Notes: generated by a model from the sequence alone, not told the origin. DNA of 64,000 bases from Streptomyces sp. SAT1 (GCF_001654495.1 NZ_CP015849.1:4563501-4627500); one strand, 5' to 3'. Positions 18,643 to 27,687 are shown, counted from the first letter of the stretch. Program-made: numbers and translations.

Positions 18643-18812
18643 CCTTCCTGACCTGCAGCATCAGAAGGGCTTTGCTCTTTCTTTGCCGGGGGTGGTGCTC
18701 GCTGGCAAGTGAGTGGCAGGCATGGCATGCACTGTAGTCGGCGCCGACTTTCAGAGGACAGGAGTGGCTGGTCAGCTTGTCCTCGTCAACCCAGGAGCAC
18801 GCTGACCGATCG
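18643..18812 (-). promoter_or_regulatory. leader of CRISPR array 1
   Basis: This sequence follows the youngest repeat and is closely similar to 29355-29525 and 42958-43120. Shared blocks, plus strand, are an imperfect inverted repeat next to the repeat (CTTCCTGA...TCAGAAG), an AT-richer CTTTG tract, GGCAGGCATGGCATGCACTGTAG and GGAGTGGCTGGTCAGCT. On the minus strand the conserved TACAGT is a plausible -10 element. The leader would drive pre-crRNA transcription and guide Cas1-Cas2 insertion. Confidence 0.9.
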
Positions 18813-18827
18813 CGCTATCGCGCTTCC

Positions 18828-19150
18828 GTGACTGGTTCCGCGCAGCGCGCGCTGCTGTTTCTCGATGTCGATGGGCCGCTCATCCCGTTCGGCGCGATGT
18901 CCCAGCTGTAACCGACCTGTGCGACAGTTCTGAACTGCACGGTGCCGACGCGAATCCGCTCCTGACCAGGATCAATCCCGGTCAATCCCGAGCATGGACC
19001 CCGGCTGGCGGCCCTCTCGTGCGAGGTGGTCTGGGCGATGACATGGCTGGCGGACGCGAATGAGTGCATCGCGCCTCCCATCGGTCTGCCGCAGCTGGCA
19101 GTGGTGGTCTGGCCGGAGCCGGCCTCGGTACTGGTGGGCTCGCGTATTCA
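18828..19150 (+). pseudogene. decayed HAD-type hydrolase gene
   Basis: A GTG start opens SAQRALLFLDVDGPLIPFGA, the Asp-containing motif I region of HAD hydrolases, but the frame stops after about 27 codons. Homology resumes in another frame as HGPRLAALSCEVVWAMTWLADANECIAP, then GLPQLAVVVWPEP, and fades near 19150. In intact Streptomyces relatives these pieces form one protein. At least one stop, one frameshift and a 3' truncation are present. The fragment lies directly outside the leader of array 1. Confidence 0.75.
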
Positions 19151-19261
19151 ACTGTCGCCAGTTGATCAATCTGGCTCCGGAATCACTACTGACCGTGACG
19201 CTCCTGGCGGGGATCTGGGTGTGGAATCCCCAACGTCGACGGGACGTAGTACCGCGTCGTA

Positions 19262-19747
19262 ATGGCGATGACCGGGCCGTGTCGGCGTCCTTATCCTCAG
19301 TGGGTGAGTCTGATCGAGGTGGTTCCTGGGCAGGTCGAGCTCGTCGTTCGGGGGGTGGGGTCGCAAGCGCCCTCTATCCGGTTGTTCGACTGGTCGCGGA
19401 CAGATGAGTTCGAGGTCGTATTCGCCGTGGAGGCTGTCGACGACGGCCTGCGCGCACGGATCGGGGCCGTGACCGTGTCTGCCTGGGACGGTGCGGGATA
19501 CCTGACCGAGTTTCTCGACGGTCTTGCGCGCGACTTCCGCGGTTGGGATGGCGAGCGGTCTTGGGTCAACAACGAGCTGGTCGTGGCAGCAACGTTCGGT
19601 TCGGGCGGTCACGTGTATCTGAGCTGGACCCTGCGAGCCGACGTCTTCTCCAGCGGCTGGGAGTGCACTGTGACGACCGTGATTGACGCTGGCGAAGAGC
19701 TGACGACTGTCGCTGCCGACGTGCAGGAATTCTTCCGCCAGGGGTAG
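19262..19747 (+). CDS. DUF6228 family protein
   Basis: This protein of up to 161 residues contains the stretch FLDGLARDFRGWDGERSW followed by SGGHVYLSWTLR. I recognise these as hallmarks of the DUF6228 family of Streptomyces, which has no known function. The true start may be the GTG at 19304 (VSLIEVVPGQVELVVRG) rather than the ATG at 19262; neither has a strong ribosome site. It appears intact although it lies between pseudogenes and the recombinase operon. It may belong to the mobile cargo. Confidence 0.7.
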   Translation: MAMTGPCRRPYPQWVSLIEVVPGQVELVVRGVGSQAPSIRLFDWSRTDEFEVVFAVEAVDDGLRARIGAVTVSAWDGAGYLTEFLDGLARDFRGWDGERSWVNNELVVAATFGSGGHVYLSWTLRADVFSSGWECTVTTVIDAGEELTTVAADVQEFFRQG

Positions 19748-19784
19748 CCGTCCCAGTGGCCCCGAAGCAAGCACTCATGCGCGC

Positions 19785-21353
19785 TCAGGCTCTCGGAACT
19801 GGAGGGCCCCCAACTTCGCTGGTTCCGCGAGGAACCCAGCCTGTTGGTGACCTTGCGTGATCTCCTGGAGCGTATCGGCTCCAGGTGGTCCCTCCGGTCT
19901 CGTTACGGAGGCGGCTGGTGGTCTTGTCGTGGTAGCCGAGAGCGTCCGCGACGACGGGTGCGGGGAGTTCGAGGAGTTGCTGCCGGATGGCGGCGCCGCG
20001 GGCGGCGGCGATCGGGATTCCGACCTTGTTCAGGAGCGCGGACAGGTGGTTGGGGCCGAGCGGCTGGCCGGTCCGGCGGCCGGGGAAGAGCCAGCGGGAC
20101 GCCGGGTTGGTGGCAGTGTTCATGTTGCCGCGGTTCGTGATGTGCTCCAGCAGCAGGGCGGCGACCGGCGCGGGAACGGGTGAGGGCGGCTCGCCGAGTC
20201 GTAGCAGCACGGCGTCGCCGTCGCGGATGACGTCGTCGATGGTGAGCCGGACGACGCGGCTCAGCGGTTGTGCGTAGAGAAGAACGATGACTCCGGCGAC
20301 GCGGAGTCGCATCGGTATCTCCGTATCGGTCAGAAGCCTGCCCAGGGCAGTGAGGCGTTCGTCTTCGCTCAGTGCGGGCCGACGGGAGATCTTCATCGCG
20401 GGGATGGCCAGGGAACGTCGGGAGTACCGGCCCTGCATGGCCCAGTTGAGGAAGCCTCTCAGGCGGGTGCGGGCGTGCTCGGCGTTCTCGGCGAACCAGG
20501 CGTCGATGTCGACCTGGCCGCATGACGCGAGGGTGGTGTTCCGCTCGCCGAGCCATTGTAGGAAGGCGGTCGCGTACTTGATCTGTTCGCTGGCGAAGCG
20601 TCGGATGCTGGGTGTGATGTGGCTCCGCTCGGCGCGGGCCCGCAGCCCGGGGAGGACGTGCCAGGTCGCGAAGAGCCTGATCGTCTTGGTGTGCTCGGGA
20701 TCGGCGATGTCGGCCAGGTGGCCGGGAAGCCAGCGCTGAAAGGAACAGAGGTGCTTGTCGACCGCGGGCAGGACTCCGCAGGCCATGAGGAGTTCTTCCA
20801 GGTGAGAGGCCGCTCGCCAGGGCTGGAGTTCGTGGAACGCGTCGTGGGTCAGCGGAATCTCGCCGAGGCCGAGTCGGCGAAGCAGCTGCGGGGCGTTTCC
20901 CAGCTGCCCGCGGCGCATGTCCAGCCATGCCAGTCCGCTTCCGGATTTGTCCATCGTCACCAGCAAATCGAACAGCGCGACCAACGCGGGACGGACGCGG
21001 CCCGTGCCGTCGTCGAGAAGCGCGGTGAGCCGGTCGGTGAGCGCGCAGCGTTCGCAGAGCCGACCGCCCAGGAGCTTGCCCTCGAAGCCGCAGCGTGAGC
21101 AGTCGAAGGTCTGGGAGAAACCGGCGCAGGTGGTGCAGGTCGCAGCCCCGTCACCTGGACGGAGCCCAGGAAGGGCCCGGTCCTCGCCACATCCCGGGCA
21201 GGTGCCCCGTGTCCTGACAGCTCGATCCGAACAGGTCCGGCAGACGTACCCGTCCGGCCAGGCGCCGGCCTTGTGCCTGCGGAGACCGCAGCGGCAGCAA
21301 ACGGCCATGAACCAGCGCTCGTACTGTTCGTCGGTGGCGTGGGAGCGGGTCAT
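19785..21353 (-). CDS. zinc-ribbon protein with divergent tyrosine-recombinase domain
   Basis: This 522-residue protein is the last gene of a three-gene recombinase operon. The N-terminal 110 residues hold several CxxC pairs (CCRCG, CRTCS, CPGCGED, CTTCAG, CSRCG, CERCA), indicating a multi-zinc DNA-binding region. The C-terminal part resembles a tyrosine recombinase catalytic domain (LLYAQPLSRVVRLTIDDV; LGYHDKTTSR; a late Tyr in WSRYAPG). The usual HxLRH box is replaced by AARGAAIRQ, so catalysis is doubtful. The ATG overlaps the preceding stop by 4 nt. It probably works with the other recombinase, like the multi-recombinase transposons of the Tn554 type. Confidence 0.75.
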   Translation of the reverse strand: MTRSHATDEQYERWFMAVCCRCGLRRHKAGAWPDGYVCRTCSDRAVRTRGTCPGCGEDRALPGLRPGDGAATCTTCAGFSQTFDCSRCGFEGKLLGGRLCERCALTDRLTALLDDGTGRVRPALVALFDLLVTMDKSGSGLAWLDMRRGQLGNAPQLLRRLGLGEIPLTHDAFHELQPWRAASHLEELLMACGVLPAVDKHLCSFQRWLPGHLADIADPEHTKTIRLFATWHVLPGLRARAERSHITPSIRRFASEQIKYATAFLQWLGERNTTLASCGQVDIDAWFAENAEHARTRLRGFLNWAMQGRYSRRSLAIPAMKISRRPALSEDERLTALGRLLTDTEIPMRLRVAGVIVLLYAQPLSRVVRLTIDDVIRDGDAVLLRLGEPPSPVPAPVAALLLEHITNRGNMNTATNPASRWLFPGRRTGQPLGPNHLSALLNKVGIPIAAARGAAIRQQLLELPAPVVADALGYHDKTTSRLRNETGGTTWSRYAPGDHARSPTGWVPRGTSEVGGPPVPRA

Positions 21354-21685
21354 GCGTCGGGCAGGATGCGGGCCGCGCGGGGGCGGAGCTTCGCGACGTT
21401 CGAAGGCGGGGTGGGCAGGTCGCCGGTGGCGGTCTTGCGGACGCCGGCGTTCTCGGCGGTGGTGGCCACCAGGTCGGCCGGGGTGCAGGACAGGATGTCG
21501 CAGAGCGCCGCCATGACCTGCAACGACAGGCGTTCGGGGGTGCCGGAGACCAGGCGGTGCACCTGGGAGGCGGACAGGTCGATGCCGCGTTCGCGCAACA
21601 GCGGCACCAGTTCGGTGGCCGTGAAGACCTGATGCTGGGCCATCACCTCGCGCAGCCGCCAGGTGTATCCGACCTTCCGTTTCAT
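21350..21685 (-). CDS. XRE-family helix-turn-helix protein in recombinase operon
   Basis: The 111-residue protein has a Cro/C1-type helix-turn-helix (LLRERGIDLSASQVHRLV, then LSLQVMAALCDILSCTPADLV) at about residues 28-75. A short basic tail follows. It overlaps both neighbours by 4 nt (ATGA), showing translational coupling in a strict three-gene operon. It may act as repressor or excision/directionality factor for the element, and the dyads at 22828-23026 are candidate binding sites. Confidence 0.85.
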   Translation of the reverse strand: MKRKVGYTWRLREVMAQHQVFTATELVPLLRERGIDLSASQVHRLVSGTPERLSLQVMAALCDILSCTPADLVATTAENAGVRKTATGDLPTPPSNVAKLRPRAARILPDA

Positions 21686-22833
21686 ACTTGCCTCCCGGTC
21701 TGGGTCTGGAGAGCGGCGGTAATGGTGGAGTCCAGATGCCGCCGCAGGGTCCGGGTGCGGAAGTCCGAGGACACACAGGTGTAGAGCGAGGTGGTACTGG
21801 CGTGCTCGTGACCGACCTGCTCCTGGACGAAGCGCGGGTCCCAGCCGTCCTCGATCAGGTGGGTGACGTAGGACCTGCGGAAAGAGTGGAAGTCGAGCCC
21901 GTCATCCAGGCCGAGGGCCTTGCGATAGGCAATGAAGCGGGAGTTGAGCCGCTGGCAGCCGATCCGCAGCCCCCGCTCGGAGGGCCAGGCAGCCGGGTTG
22001 TTGTCGGTGCCGAACAGCGGGCGGACCTCGGTAAACCACTCGTCCAGGACGTCCGGGGTCCAGTCGAAGACGGTCAGCACCCCGCGGCGTTTGGGCGGCG
22101 AGCCCTTCTTGGCCTTGCCGAACCGGACCTGGCAGCGGCCGTACTCGCCGAACTCGCCGCCGTGCGGGTTGCGGCCGAAGTCGGCCGCGTCGAGCATCCG
22201 CGTCTCGTTGCGCCGCGTCCCGAAGGCGTAGGCGGTCTTGAACAGCGTCGCGTCGCGGAAAGCCGGCAGCCAGCCCTTGCGGCGGAAGGCCCGGATGCGG
22301 GCGACCTCGTCGTCGCAGTGCGCGAAGAAGGCGTGCAGCTCGGCCTTGGTGAACGCGCGCTTCTTCGCGTCCGCCTCGTTGTCCTGGACGTGCACCGCGG
22401 TGTTCCACTCATGTACCACCTGAACCGGGTGGGTCCCGAACCGCTCCTCGCAGGTGGCCGTCCACTCATAGAGCGGATCGGTGATGAAGTGGCAGAACGC
22501 CCGCACGGCCTCCGAGTATGAGCGGATCGTGGAGCGCTTCAGATCTCGCAGCGAACGCAGGTCACCGAGCCACTCATCGACCATTGCCGGCGTCCAGAGC
22601 CAGGGATAGGTGTTCACGTAGGCCGCGAACGCCTTGACCGTATTCTCCCGGCCCTCGACAGTCATTCGGGCCAGATTCCGGGCGAGCTGCTGGTTGGCGA
22701 ACCCGGTCAGCATCGCCGTGAAAACCTGCTCTTCCGGCCGCAGCAACGCGACCCCGTCGACCAGGTGCAGCCCGGCCGCCCCCGGTATCGACCCGTTGAA
22801 CCCCACCGATTCACCACCCTTCGTGACTCGCAT
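21682..22833 (-). CDS. tyrosine recombinase (phage-type integrase)
   Basis: This 383-residue recombinase has an N-terminal SAM-like core-binding domain (about 55-120, with QLARNLARMTVEGRENTVKAF). The catalytic domain carries the expected residues: Arg in FGTRRNETRML, the HSFRRSYVTHLI box, GHEHASTT and a Tyr in TSLYTC. It would cut and rejoin DNA at short core sites. The start codon lies inside a palindrome (see 22828). It is the first gene of the operon with the XRE and zinc-ribbon genes. No matching att duplication was found by eye. Confidence 0.88.
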   Translation of the reverse strand: MRVTKGGESVGFNGSIPGAAGLHLVDGVALLRPEEQVFTAMLTGFANQQLARNLARMTVEGRENTVKAFAAYVNTYPWLWTPAMVDEWLGDLRSLRDLKRSTIRSYSEAVRAFCHFITDPLYEWTATCEERFGTHPVQVVHEWNTAVHVQDNEADAKKRAFTKAELHAFFAHCDDEVARIRAFRRKGWLPAFRDATLFKTAYAFGTRRNETRMLDAADFGRNPHGGEFGEYGRCQVRFGKAKKGSPPKRRGVLTVFDWTPDVLDEWFTEVRPLFGTDNNPAAWPSERGLRIGCQRLNSRFIAYRKALGLDDGLDFHSFRRSYVTHLIEDGWDPRFVQEQVGHEHASTTSLYTCVSSDFRTRTLRRHLDSTITAALQTQTGRQV

Positions 22834-23026
22834 TAGATGCGAGAAAACCGCATCCTATGCGAGTCGCCGAGAAGCCCGAAGTCAGCCCCCTGCATGGACC
22901 ACGATGAGGTCCGAGACGCGGGTATCGTCACCACCCAGAGACCACTCTCAAGTCCGCAGGTCCGCAGCGCGGTTGCCCTTGTCTCCCAGGGAAATTCGCC
23001 GACTGTCGCGAGTTCGCATCCGATGC
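22828..23026. promoter_or_regulatory. three GCAT-N3-ATGC dyads upstream of recombinase operon
   Basis: Three short inverted repeats share the form GCAT-N3-ATGC. They are CTCGCAT-TAG-ATGCGAG at 22828-22844 (overlapping the recombinase start codon), CGCAT-CCT-ATGCG at 22849-22861, and GCAT-CCG-ATGC at 23016-23026. The constant 3-bp spacing suggests one protein binds all three. This could be an operator for the XRE protein or a recombinase core/arm site. The rest of 22834-23155 holds no convincing gene. Confidence 0.6.
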
Positions 23027-23155
23027 AATTGGCGGTGGTCGGAACATCGGCACAGCGGTTGGCGCTGAGATTGATCATGGTCTTGGCGTGAGGGCGCTGA
23101 CCCGGTTCTCGTACTCACGGCGGGCCTTGCGCTGGGCCGGGACCGCGGGGAGGCC

Positions 23156-23476
23156 CTAGCCGCCGTCGAGCGGCTGGCAGCGGGCGAGGAGCTGGCGGTG
23201 GACCTCGGCGGTGGCGCTGACGCGCAGGGTGTAGCCCTGGCCGCGCCGTACGGTCACCCCCTGGTCGAGCGCGGTGCGCTCGGCAAGCTCCAAGTCGACC
23301 GTGCGGAGGTAGTCGGCGACCTTGCCCGGCATATCGAGGGTGACCAGATCAGCGGCCTCAGGTTGACCGAGAGGACGCACCTGGTCTGCGAAACAGCGGT
23401 CATCGCAACTCAAGGGCAAGGCACCCCGTCGCTGTTGTGGCAGGCGTACCTCTTGTGGCAGGAGCCAACGAAGCAC
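23156..23476 (-). CDS. short hypothetical protein or gene fragment
   Basis: The frame encodes up to 106 residues. Only the C-terminal 60 (VTLDMPGKVADYLRTVDLEL, then TVRRGQGYTLRVSATAEVHRQLL) has the composition and helix pattern of a real protein. The N-terminal part looks random. I do not recognise the family. It is probably the remaining 3' end of a disrupted gene, given the debris around it. Confidence 0.35.
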   Translation of the reverse strand: MLRWLLPQEVRLPQQRRGALPLSCDDRCFADQVRPLGQPEAADLVTLDMPGKVADYLRTVDLELAERTALDQGVTVRRGQGYTLRVSATAEVHRQLLARCQPLDGG

Positions 23477-23606
23477 TCGGCCGTGGGATTCTCACGGCCG
23501 AGCACCCATGTTTGATTCCCTACCGGCCGAGAGGGAATTCGGCGGAGGATTTCTACATTTCAGCGCACGGGCTGCCATGTCGGGAATCAACCTGCGCGAC
23601 GATGAA

Positions 23607-24023
23607 TTAGGCGTACCAGTTGCTTGTGCCGTTGACACTCAGCCGCACGTTCACGGTTCCACTGCCCGACGAAGGGACATGGACCGTCGGTGCGTAGCAG
23701 CCGCGGGTGAATCCCGGGTTGAGGGTCGAGCTGTTGCACAGCGTGTTGCTGCCGAAGCTCGATGCGACCTCACCAGCGATGACAGCAGCGGCAGTCCCCG
23801 AGTGCTGGACGACGAGAACGACCTGCGTGTCGTTGTTGGCGTTGGTGACGATACACGGCTTGAACTTGATGTTCGCGGAGATGGTGTGTGTCTTGTAAGG
23901 GAGACAGTCCCAGTTGCTGTTCGTGTTCACTTCCTGCCAGTTCGCCGCAGCGCTGGCAGGGGAGGCGGCGAACGCGAGGGCTGCCGCCGCTGCGGCAGCA
24001 ACTGTCAGAGCTTTGAAGCGCAC
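23607..24023 (-). CDS. small secreted protein, four cysteines
   Basis: The 138-residue precursor has a clear Sec signal peptide (MRFKALTVAAAAAAALAFAA) with a likely cut after ASPASA. The mature protein of about 112 residues is rich in Asn, Thr, Ser and Val. It has four cysteines (WDCLPY, KPCIV, TLCNSS, RGCYAP), enough for two disulfides, and it looks beta-rich. I do not recognise the family. A purine-rich AGGAGATGG stretch precedes the start. It is isolated between a gene fragment and transposase remnants. Confidence 0.7.
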   Translation of the reverse strand: MRFKALTVAAAAAAALAFAASPASAAANWQEVNTNSNWDCLPYKTHTISANIKFKPCIVTNANNDTQVVLVVQHSGTAAAVIAGEVASSFGSNTLCNSSTLNPGFTRGCYAPTVHVPSSGSGTVNVRLSVNGTSNWYA

Positions 24024-24519
24024 AGGAATTCCATCTCCTCGATCGAGCTCGCGCTGCGTGGTTGCGGAGCGGGGTGCCTATTTCCGGACTAATTCCATTG
24101 CCCCAGAGTGAGCTCATTGATCTTATAAACGCCCAACTTGGCTCGGGAAGAAACAAATCAGCCACGAAAACTTCACACATGGCTGAGAGCTGAGGTCAAC
24201 AGCTGCCCGATCCCCGCCACGACGTTGCGGGTCTGCGCCCCTCTCATACCGAGCAGCCAGGAACGCGCGCGCAAGGCCATCACGGCTGCCCACGACAGAG
24301 GCCTCCACCGTGCCTGACGGCCCACGGGCGGCCCAGAACAGTGCATGAGTCCCAGGAACCGGGCGGCCCGGTTCTCACGCGTCCGGGGCGTCGTACCCGG
24401 TGTCCGGCCCCGAGCCGGCGTCCCCGGGCAAGGCCAGCAGGGTGTGCGTGCCCAGCGTCGGCGCGCGATTTCCGAGTACCTCGGCCACCTGATATGCCTG
24501 CGTCACCCCATGGGGACGT
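24024..24519. other. non-coding or debris region
   Basis: No supportable gene lies in these 496 bp. The first 120 bp are relatively AT-rich and probably hold the promoter of the secreted-protein gene. The remainder runs into the 3' flank of the Tn3-type transposase remnant. Confidence 0.5.
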
Positions 24520-24708
24520 TCAGCCCACGCCTTCGTCGTCCTCGTCCAGCTCGGACGCGTCCGGGTCGCGCAGCGGGCGCAGGGCACGGGCGGCAGGAAC
24601 GCTGGCGGTGAAGCTGTAGCGGCTGAGCAGGTTCAGGTCGCGGTGCTTGAGCGGGGAGAGCCGGGCAATGTCCTCCTCGCGGATCTCTACGCGGCTCTCG
24701 AATCGTGA
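24520..24708 (-). pseudogene. C-terminal remnant of a Tn3-family transposase
   Basis: About 62 codons read RVEIREEDIARLSPLKHRDL, then NLLSRYSFTASVPA, then ALRPLRDPDASELDEDD and a stop. This is the characteristic C-terminal end of Tn3-family transposases in Streptomyces, as I recall it. Everything upstream of about 24708 is missing and replaced by unrelated sequence leading into the IS21-like element. The simplest reading is that a Tn3-type transposon was truncated before or by that insertion. Confidence 0.65.
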
Positions 24709-24832
24709 CTGCGACAGCCGGCCTGACACGGCTGGAGAATGTGAAGAGGCCGCGAGAACGACCCGGTTGCACTGTGGGGGACGGCTCGCCACCCGTGAGG
24801 ACGGCGAGCCGCCGGGACGAAATCCGCAGGAG

Positions 24833-25634
24833 TCAGCTGGCCGTGATGGGTTCTTCGGCTCGGGCCCTGGTGCTGGCGAGGCGGTAGGAGCCGGTGCCGG
24901 TCTCGATGATGGTGCCGTTGAAGGTGAGTCGGTCGACAATGGCTGCGCAAAGGCGGGGGTCTGTGAATGTCTTGGTCCAGCCGCCGAAGGACTCGTTCGA
25001 AGCGATGGAGACGCTGTTCTTCTCCTCTCGTTCGGTCAGGACCTGGAAGAGCAGTTCGGCGCCGTGGCGGTCGAGTTCCGTGTAGCCGAGCTCATCAATG
25101 CACAAAAGATCGACACGGCCGTAGCGGGCGATGGTCTTGTTCAGCTGCTTCTCGTCGGCCGCCTCGACCAGCTCGTTCACCAGCTTCGTGCGAGCGTGTA
25201 ACGGACGCGGTAGCCCTTCGTGGCCGCTTCGGTGTGCCCAACGCGGTGAGCATGTGGGACTTGCCGGTGCCGGAGTCGCCGATCAGGCAGAGCGGCTGGC
25301 TCTTCTTGATCCACTTGCAGTGGCGAGGGTCTGGATGGTCGCCGCGTCGATGTTGGGGTTGACGTCGAAATCGAAGGCCCGCAGGGACTTCTTCCGCGGG
25401 AAGCCGGCCGCTTTGATCCGCCGTTCCGAACGGCGGCGGCCCCGGTCGTCGCACTCGGCCATCAGCAGTTCGGCGAGGAAGCCGCGGTAGGGCATCTGGT
25501 CCTTGACAGCCCGGTCTGCGATGTCGTTGAACTCGTGACCGGATCGACGGCAGCCGCAGGAGGCGGCAGGCGGTGTCGATCGGGGCATCGGCGGCCTGCT
25601 CGGTCAAGCCTCGCTGGCGGGGCAGGGTGATCAC
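24833..25634 (-). pseudogene. istB: istB-like ATPase, frameshifted
   Basis: Three frames must be joined to rebuild the protein. The first part reads FNDIADRAVKDQMPYRGFLAELL and DFDVNPNIDAATI. The second has the Walker A region PLCLIGDSGTGKSH. The third reads LLCIDELGYTELDRHGAELLF (Walker B) and the C terminus ending ARAEEPITAS. IstB is the AAA+ helper that activates the IstA transposase. At least two frameshifts, around 25315 and 25240, inactivate it. Confidence 0.85.
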
Positions 25635-27272
25635 TGTGCATCTCCCCCACGGTGGTCGCTGCCGCTGGTGCGGCGGCGTCGGAGCAGTTGGTCATAGGGG
25701 GTCACCGACGGCAGCGGCCTGGTGTCCGGCGGAAGGTGCGCGAGCCGCCACTCGTGCAGCGACGTGATGGTTGCCGACGTCTGCCCGGAAACCGCCGGGG
25801 TGGATGCGTCGCCAGTCGGCTCGTCCTCGGTCTGGGCGGCCTTGAGGGCCTCCAGAGCGACGGCGTCGGCGGTCAGGGCGCCGGCCCGCAGCGCGGTGGC
25901 CAGACCCGCGACGACATGCTCGTGCGCGAGGTGGCGGTTCAGCAGCAGGACCTCGATCAGTGCCCGGGTGCCGTCCCGCTCGCCGTGGCTTCGCGGGCCT
26001 GGGCCCGCCAGGCGCCTGGACCGGGGTGAACTTGCCCGAGGGCCGGGCCTGTTCCAGGGCCGTGGCACCGGGAAAGCGCCGGGCTCGCGGATGAGGGCTT
26101 CGAGGTAGTGGTCCAGGGCCAGTCGGTAGCTGCCCCTCGCGATCAGCCTCTCGTGCCGAGCCACTTCGACGTTCTTGTCGTAAACCACCAAGTGAGAGGC
26201 GCGCAGGACGACGCGCATCCGCTTGCCGAGAGGCGGGTTGGGACCGAGTAGCGGTTGGTCCGGACGGCGATCTCGCTGTAGCGGTCGACACGCGGCGTGA
26301 ACAGTCGGCCGGTCTCGAACGGCTCCTGGGGCAGCGGCGTCAGCAGCGGCTGTTCGACGGCGAAGTACTCATCCACGGTCCGCGGCCGTGAACCGATCCG
26401 GCGATGCCGTCGTGCAGATCCCACTGGTCGACCATCTCGTTCAGCTCGGCGAGGGAAACGACTTCCGGGACCGGCGTGAAGTGGTTGCGGCGGAGGTAGC
26501 CGATCATCCCTTCGACGCCGCCCTTCTCGTGAGCTCCTTCGATGCCATGGCGGCAGTAGAAGCTCTCGATGCTGAAGTGCGAGCGGAAGGCGATCCACCG
26601 GTCGGTCTCCACCCGGGCCCGGTTCAGCCCCAGCACCTGAGCGACGGCCGACTTCAGGTTGTCGTAGCGGATCTTGCTCCGAGGGACACCGCCCAGCGTG
26701 CGAAGCGCGTGCACGTGCCCTTCGAAGAAGGCTTCCTGGCCGCAGGAGGCGAAGACCCGGTGGACGGCCTTGCCCGAGTAGGACATGCGGAGCGAGAACA
26801 GGTAGCAGGTCACCAACTCGCCGGCCAGGCGCACGGTCACGTCGCCGAAGTCGACCTCCGCCTCGTGCCCCGGCAGGTGGGTCTGCGGCACGAACGCCTC
26901 CACCGGGGCCTTACCCGAAGCCGCGAGGATCTCCGGCTTCCGGCCGGAGACGTAGCACCGGACCATCTGATAGAACACGTCGGCGCCGTACTCCTGGACG
27001 AGCCGGTGAAAGATCCGCGTGATTGTATGCCGCTGCTTGCGCGGCGCGTCGAGTTCCGTCCGCAGCATCTCGTCGATCACCGGCTTGTACGGATCCAGTG
27101 CAGTTGGCCGCGGCGGCAGCTTCTTCCTCGGCTCCGGCCAGACAGAAACCACAGCCTTCTTGACCGTCCGCCACGACACGTTGTACTTGCGCTCAAGCTC
27201 GCGCATCTTCATGCCAGCACGGTGATCACGCCGGATCGCCGCGTGCAGCTCGACCTTGGATATCTGCGGCAT
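25631..27272 (-). pseudogene. istA: istA transposase, multiply frameshifted
   Basis: The N-terminal 290 residues are readable in one frame: a helix-turn-helix (MRELERKYNVSWRTVKKAV) and the DDE domain (GHEAEVDFGDVTV; VFASCGQEAFFEGH; GAHEKGGVEGMIGY with the catalytic Glu). The frame is then lost near 26400. Later parts appear in other frames (VDEYFAVEQPLLTPLPQEPF; HLVVYDKNVEVARHERL; ALIEVLLLNRHLAHEHVVAG). At least four shifts separate them, including a local pair around 25990-26060. The element is dead. Confidence 0.88.
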
Positions 27273-27375
27273 GACCAGGACTTTTCACCAGGAGCATCCT
27301 GATGCTGCCCTGGCAAGTACCCCAGCGCTGTCAACTCGGGTTCTGGCTCACTTTCCGTGAAGCGGTAACTGCCCG

Positions 27376-27570
27376 TCACCTAGGAGCTGTCTTCGAGGCG
27401 GCCCAGGTACCGACCACTCCTCCCAAGGCCGGTCCGGCCCATATAGCGATGGCGACGGGGACGGAGAGCGAGAGGCCCCAGGTGATCAGGACGGTGATCA
27501 GCACACCCAGTCACAGCATCTGCAGCGCTGCAGCAGTAGTCACCTTGCGCCGCGTACTCCACTCACGCAT
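27376..27570 (-). pseudogene. small membrane protein gene with an in-frame TGA
   Basis: From the ATG at 27570 the frame reads MREWSTRRKVTTAAALQML, then a TGA. It continues in frame as LGVLITVLITWGLSLSVPVA plus a second hydrophobic stretch (WAGPALGGVVGTW), ending at 27376. The 64-residue pattern, basic head and two hydrophobic segments, resembles a small membrane protein interrupted by one nonsense codon. No family was recognised. It sits between the IS21 remnant and the ISL3 remnant. Confidence 0.4.
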
Positions 27571-27687
27571 TGTCAACGTCGGGCGCATACGTTCCCCTCC
27601 GTATCCGTCTGCGCTTCGACACGCATCCTGGCACTCACGCGACTCCCACGACCAGAATCTGGATGCTCGTGATGCTCGGGCAGGTTG

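Larger units (their letters stand above)
24833..27272 (-). mobile_element. degenerate IS21-family element (istA-istB)
   Basis: The two IS21 genes are present in order, istA then istB on the minus strand with overlapping ends (25631-25634), but both are broken by several frameshifts. The true ends should lie somewhat outside, about 24760 and 27340. Candidate imperfect ends are AGAACGACCCGGTTGCA near 24756 and AGAACCCGAGTTGACA (complement) near 27345, but I could not confirm them. No copy here could transpose by itself. Confidence 0.85.

Noticed and set aside
17450..18737. Long open frames through the CRISPR arrays encoding repeats such as GPPPLARRAP, RTTSARAEST or DHLRSRGEH (similarly 27962-29363 and 41936-43052, and the complementary ALRASGGGP frames)
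   Set aside because: They are translations of the 29-nt repeat cycling through three frames because the 61-bp period is one more than a multiple of three. No starts, ribosome sites or non-repeat homology support them.
19785..22833. Flanking att-site duplication for the recombinase trio
   Set aside because: I looked for direct repeats at both outer ends and found none convincing by eye. A systematic search is needed before calling element boundaries.
22833..23078. An 81-codon minus-strand frame upstream of the recombinase
   Set aside because: Its composition looks random, there is no ribosome site, and it covers the dyad region that fits a regulatory role.
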